From Emiliania huxleyi CCMP1516 (Eukaryota; Haptophyta; Isochrysidales; Noelaerhabdaceae): a DNA stretch of 64,000 nucleotides. This document shows, in pieces, positions 60,594 to 64,000 of this stretch. A model generated the notes under the pieces. It was given only the letters and a program-made list of their open reading frames with translations. It did not search any database and was not told the origin of the DNA. The stretch's first letter is position 1; the number at the start of each line of letters is the position of its first letter. The stretch spans positions 486,995 to 550,994 of the forward strand of contig NW_005202427.1 in assembly GCF_000372725.1 (NCBI RefSeq), in the 5' to 3' direction. The translations under genes and the position numbers were made by a program.

Positions 60594-62839
60594 ATGGCCC
60601 TCACCTGCGGCCGAGCCCTCCTCGCGCTGCTCGCCGTCTACGTGGCGATCCTCTCGCACACGCTGCTCGAGCTCTTCTACCCGTCGCCGTGCCGCGGTGC
60701 CGCCTGTCTGCAGCCGCTGCTGCGCAGCGGCGCCGCCGTCGACCTGCAGGCGCACATCGACGGGCGGCTCGTCTGGAGCGCAGCCGGTGTGAGCAGCGGC
60801 GCAGGCCTCGAGGACGTTGCGTTTGCTGTCCCGGTCCCGGCCGAGGTGCGGCTGGGCAGTCGAGAGGAGCTGCATCTCGACTTCTCCATCGCGCTCGCAG
60901 GTCAGCAGCAGCCCATCGCGCACGCCCGGGCGCTCCTCTGCGCGCGCCGCCAGCCGCGACGCCGCAGCACCGCCCGCATGCTGCTCGCCGAGCCAGCCGT
61001 CTCCTCCTCCACGCCTGGCTCCGCCACTTCCGACTCTGCCGCCGCCGCCGTCCCCGCCGCCTCCGCTTCCAGCGAGCAGAGCGGCGTCGCCGTTTCCAGC
61101 GAGCAGAGCGCCGCCTCCGCTTCCAGCGAGCAGAGCGGCGTCGCCGTCTCCAGCGAGCAGAGCGGCGTCGCCGTCTCCAGCGAGCAGAGCGGCGTCGCCG
61201 TCTCCAGCGAGCAGAGCGGCGTCGCCGTCTCCAGCGAGCAGAGCGGCGTCGCGCCGCCGAACGAGCGGGGCGAGGTGCCGCACTACCTCTATGCGGCGGC
61301 GAGCCTCGAGCTGCGGCTGGTTGCCGACGAGACGCCGCACGCCGGGCCGGTGCTGCCGAGCGACGGGGCCGTGGTCGCGAACGGCGTGGACTGGTCTCGG
61401 CGCGTGTACGCGCCTCGGCTCTACGTCGACGAGCTCGGCCTGCTGGGCAAGCACGCGCTGCCTCTCTCGAGCGACGTGGGCAAGGAGCCTCCTCGGCTGC
61501 GGCTGCGGCTGCTGCCCATCTCCCTCGGTCGGTACCGCGCCACGCGCCAGCTGCACACGGCGCTTGGCGCGCTGCAGGCGGCCAGCGGGATGGAGGCAGT
61601 TTGACGCGCTGCGCGAGCTGTGCCTTCCCCGACCCTTCCCTGACCCTGGCTCTGAACCTTCCTGTAGGCCGAGTTCGACGAGCTACGCGAGCTGCTCTCC
61701 GAGAAGCGCCTCTACCGCTTCGCGCTGATGCAGCTGATCGGGCTGCTCCACGTCGTCTTTGACGCGCTCGCCTTCCGGAACGACGTCGGCTTCTGGAAGG
61801 GGCGGGAGGACCTGAGGGGCCTGTCCTCGCGCGGCGTCATCTTCAACGCGGGCTCCACGCTCGTCATCTTCCTCTACCTGCTCGACGGCGACGGCGTCAA
61901 CTCGATCGTCCTCGCTACCTACGCCTTCTCCACCGCCCTCGAGCTTTGGAAGCTGACCAAGGTGGTTGCGATGCGGCGGCGGGCGCGCGGCGCGGCCGCC
62001 GGCGCCGGCGGCGAGGGCGCGCGCGCCGAGGCGGCGACGGAGCGGTTCGACGAGGTTGCGACGCGGCACTTGACGTGGGGACTCGCGCCGCTGGTCGTCG
62101 GCTGGGCGCTGTACGCGCTGCTCCACTACCCGCACGCGTCGTGGCGCGCCGCTTCCCCGCCGTCCTCCCGCCAGCCCCGCCTCCGAGGGGGCGAGTCACC
62201 CACCCTTGGATTCTGCACCCTCTTGTCAGGTACAGCTGGCTGCTCGGCTCGCTGGCCGACGCGATCTACCTCTTCGGCTTCATCGCGATGACGCCACAGC
62301 TCTTCATCAACTACAAGGCGCCGAGAGGAGCCGAGAGGGCCCGAGATGGCCCGAGATCTCCCGAGATCCCCAGATCTTCTTCAGCCGCAAGGCGGTTCGC
62401 TGCTCAACCCCCCCCCGCCCTATCCAGGCCTCGGTCCCTCCCAGGGCATCCCCCTTCCCCGTGCCCCCGCCTGCGCCAGACCAGCCCCCTCGCTTCTGCC
62501 GTCGCCGAGGAAGTACACACGCCGTTTCGAGGCAGAGCTCCCCCGCCCCCCCTCGCGCCAGATGAAGAGCGTCGCCCACCTGCCGTGGCGCGTCCTCGCG
62601 TACAAGGCCTTCAACACCTTCATCGACGACGCCTTCGCGCTGATGGTCGCGATGCCGACCGCCCACCGCGTCGCCTGCCTGCGGGACGACCTCGTCTTCC
62701 TCGTCCTCCTCTACCAGCGCCGCCTCTACCCCGTGGACCGGAAGCGCGCCAATGAGTTCGGCATCGCGTACGAGCGGGACGAGGCGGACGTCGCTCCCGC
62801 GCAAGGGGAGGGCAGCGCGGGAGATGGGGCCGAGGAGGG
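60594..62839 (+). CDS. CLPTM1 / CLPTM1L-like membrane protein
   Basis: Exons 60594-61595, 61668-62143, 62230-62317 and 62562-about 62839, joined by three GC-AG introns with correct phases. Family hallmarks: an N-terminal signal anchor (LLALLAVYVAILSHTLLELF), lumenal domain, LIGLLHVVFDALAFRNDVGF, STLVIFLYLLDGDGVNSIVL, GFIAMTPQLFINYKMKSVAH, LPWRVLAYKAFNTFIDDAFA and RVACLRDDLVFLVLLYQRRL YPVD. CLPTM1-family proteins sit in ER/Golgi membranes (lipid scrambling and receptor retention are reported for animal members). A species-specific insert of SSEQSGVAV repeats (27-bp units, 61068-61255) interrupts the lumenal domain. No stop occurs before the F-box region; see the 26-bp duplication. Start ATG has GCCATGG context. 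Confidence 0.85.
61068..61255 (+). repeat. 27-bp coding minisatellite (SSEQSGVAV)
   Basis: About seven in-frame units of TCCAGCGAGCAGAGCGGCGT plus CGCCGTC within the first exon of the CLPTM1-like gene. Confidence 0.9.
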
Positions 62840-62891
62840 GCCTGCTAGAGGGGTGGAAGCGGAGGGCCTGCTAGAGGGGTGGAAGCGGAGG
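62840..62891 (+). repeat. 26-bp exact tandem duplication between CLPTM1 and F-box frames
   Basis: GCCTGCTAGAGGGGTGGAAG plus CGGAGG occurs twice in a row (62840-62865, 62866-62891). With one copy removed, the CLPTM1 frame runs directly into the F-box/RCC1 frame. Confidence 0.9.
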
Positions 62892-64000
62892 GCGAGGTAC
62901 CCACCCGCCTCCTCGACCTCCCCACGGAGCTCCTCGTGCGCGTCGTCTCTCGCTGCGACCCCGCCGACATCGCTCGCGTTGCGGCCGTCTCGCACATCTT
63001 CCACGCCTCGCTTGCGAAGGAGGGCATCCGTTTGCGCCTGCAAGAGGCCGGCTACGAGCCACCGGCGCAGCCGGAGGGCGAGAGCTGTGCCATGCGGTGG
63101 CTGTGTCTCGCTGCCTTGCTGCGCGAGTCCAACCCGCCGGCGAGGGCGGCGGCAGGCCAACGGCACAGCCTCTTCATCGACGGCGAGGGGCGGCTCTCGT
63201 CGTGCGGCGCAGATCCGGATCAAGAGGGGCGGCTCGGCCACGGCGAGGGCGTGACGCGGCTCAACACGCCGACGCGCCTCTCGTCGACGCTGGGCGGCGA
63301 GCGCGCCGTGAGCGTGGCGGCTGGAGAGAGCCACAGCATCGCTCTCACCGCCGACGGCAGCGCCTGGAGCTGGGGCCGGGGAGGCGGTGGCCGGTTGGGC
63401 CACGGCGACGAGCAGAGCCAGCTGCTGCCGAAGAAGGTCGAGGCCTTGGCTGATCAGCGCGTCGTCGCGGTCTCGGCGGGACTCGCGCACAGCTTCGCCA
63501 TCACCGCCGATGGCGCTGTCTGGAGCTGGGGCAGTGGAGCTTATGGTGGCCGGCTGGGCCACGGCGACGAGCAGGACCAGCTGCTGCCGAAGAAGGTCGA
63601 GGCTTTGGCAGGCCAGCGCGTCGTCGCTGTGTCGGCTGGAGTCGGCCACAGCCTCGCCATCACCGCCGATGGCGCCATCTGGAGCTGGGGCTATGGAGGC
63701 TACGGCCGGCTAGGCCACGGCGACGAGCAGGACCAGCTGCTGCCGGAGAAGGTCGAGGCCTTGGCTGGCCAGCGCGTCGTCGCTGTGTCGGCTGGAGGCG
63801 GCCACAGCCTCGCCATCACCGCCGATGGCGCCATCTGGAGCTGGGGCTCTGGACCCTTTGGCAAGCTGGGCCATGGCGACACGCAGAACCAGCTGCAACC
63901 GAAGAAGGTCGAGGCCTTGGCTGGTCAGCGCGTCGTCGCTGTCTTGGCGGGATTCGCGCACAGCCTCGCCATCACCGCCGATGGCGCTGTCTGGAGCTGG
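62892..64000 (+). CDS. F-box and RCC1-repeat protein (3' end off window)
   Basis: The frame starts with EVPTRLLDLPTELLVRVVSR, CDPADIARVAAVSHIFHASL, an F-box (SCF ubiquitin ligase substrate receptor motif). It is followed by AGQRHSLFIDGEGRLSSCG and at least five RCC1/ATS1-type blades (AGESHSIALTADGSAWSWGR, GRLGHGDEQDQLLPKKVEAL, QRVVAVSAGVGHSLAITADG) of about 51-52 residues, nearly identical at DNA level, running off the right edge. The RCC1 propeller would bind the substrate. No ATG lies upstream in this frame before the F-box; an in-frame TAG is at about 62845. This supports fusion to the preceding gene or an unseen upstream exon. Confidence 0.75.

Overview
The window is nuclear DNA of a GC-rich unicellular alga. 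Evidence for this: many short (about 49-294 nt) spliceosomal introns; a plastid TatA/Hcf106-type protein with an N-terminal targeting region; a RuBisCO-LSMT-like SET methyltransferase; and large secreted Pro-rich multidomain proteins beside ankyrin, ARM, RCC1, F-box and TRAF-finger repeat proteins. About half of the introns I could place use a GC donor instead of GT. Several introns are copies of one small mobile sequence (an introner). This gene content and introner biology suggest a pelagophyte (Aureococcus-like) or haptophyte (Emiliania-like) alga; I cannot decide between them from sequence alone. Three 100-N assembly gaps are present.

Layout. 1-2.4 kb: SET methyltransferase (-) with mini-satellite introns. 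2.4-6.4 kb: dispersed repeats, a small secreted ShKT-domain protein and a two-SAM-domain secreted protein (-). 6.6-10 kb: ankyrin-DHHC palmitoyltransferase with five introner introns, a triplicated mini-exon and duplicated last exons. 11-13 kb: RING/zinc-finger/coiled-coil protein with 48-residue ARM-like repeats. 13-15.2 kb: repeat-rich, helicase remnant and a hypothetical gene. 15.3-21.1 kb: secreted fusion of arylsulfotransferase-like domain, serine-type sulfatase and three fucolectin-like domains. 22-23.1 kb: C-terminal part of a polytopic membrane protein (-). 24.7-25.5 kb: RNF5/RNF185-like E3 ligase (-). 25.7-28 kb: DTW-domain enzyme and an unresolved gene. 28.6-35.9 kb: a receptor-like protein with extracellular beta-helix, Cys-rich repeats, membrane domain and two TIR-like modules; part of its beta-helix is encoded by a tandem array of near-identical exon+intron units. 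36.4-38.9 kb: ankyrin protein (-), head-to-head with TatA (39 kb). 40.2-43.7 kb: TRAF-type zinc-finger proteins (-). 44.5-47.8 kb: S28 peptidase fused to a flavin amine oxidase (-). 47.9-50.2 kb: TTAA-flanked terminal-inverted-repeat element. 51.2-54 kb: foldback element, a hypothetical gene, and a CUB/TIR deletion chimera related to the 28.6-kb receptor. 54.4-59.4 kb: repeats, a membrane protein and a 2.2-kb inverted-repeat-bounded segment with two small genes. 59.5-64 kb: hypothetical gene (-), CLPTM1-like protein, and an F-box/RCC1 repeat protein running off the right edge.

The genes do not form an operon or pathway. What unites the window is how genes are being changed: introner insertion, mini-satellite growth inside introns, tandem duplication of whole exons, and domain fusion. 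The strongest candidates for something undescribed are the introner family, the exon+intron tandem array inside the TIR receptor gene, the sulfotransferase-sulfatase-lectin fusion, and the S28-amine oxidase fusion. Exon boundaries are my manual calls from reading frame and splice dinucleotides, without transcript data.
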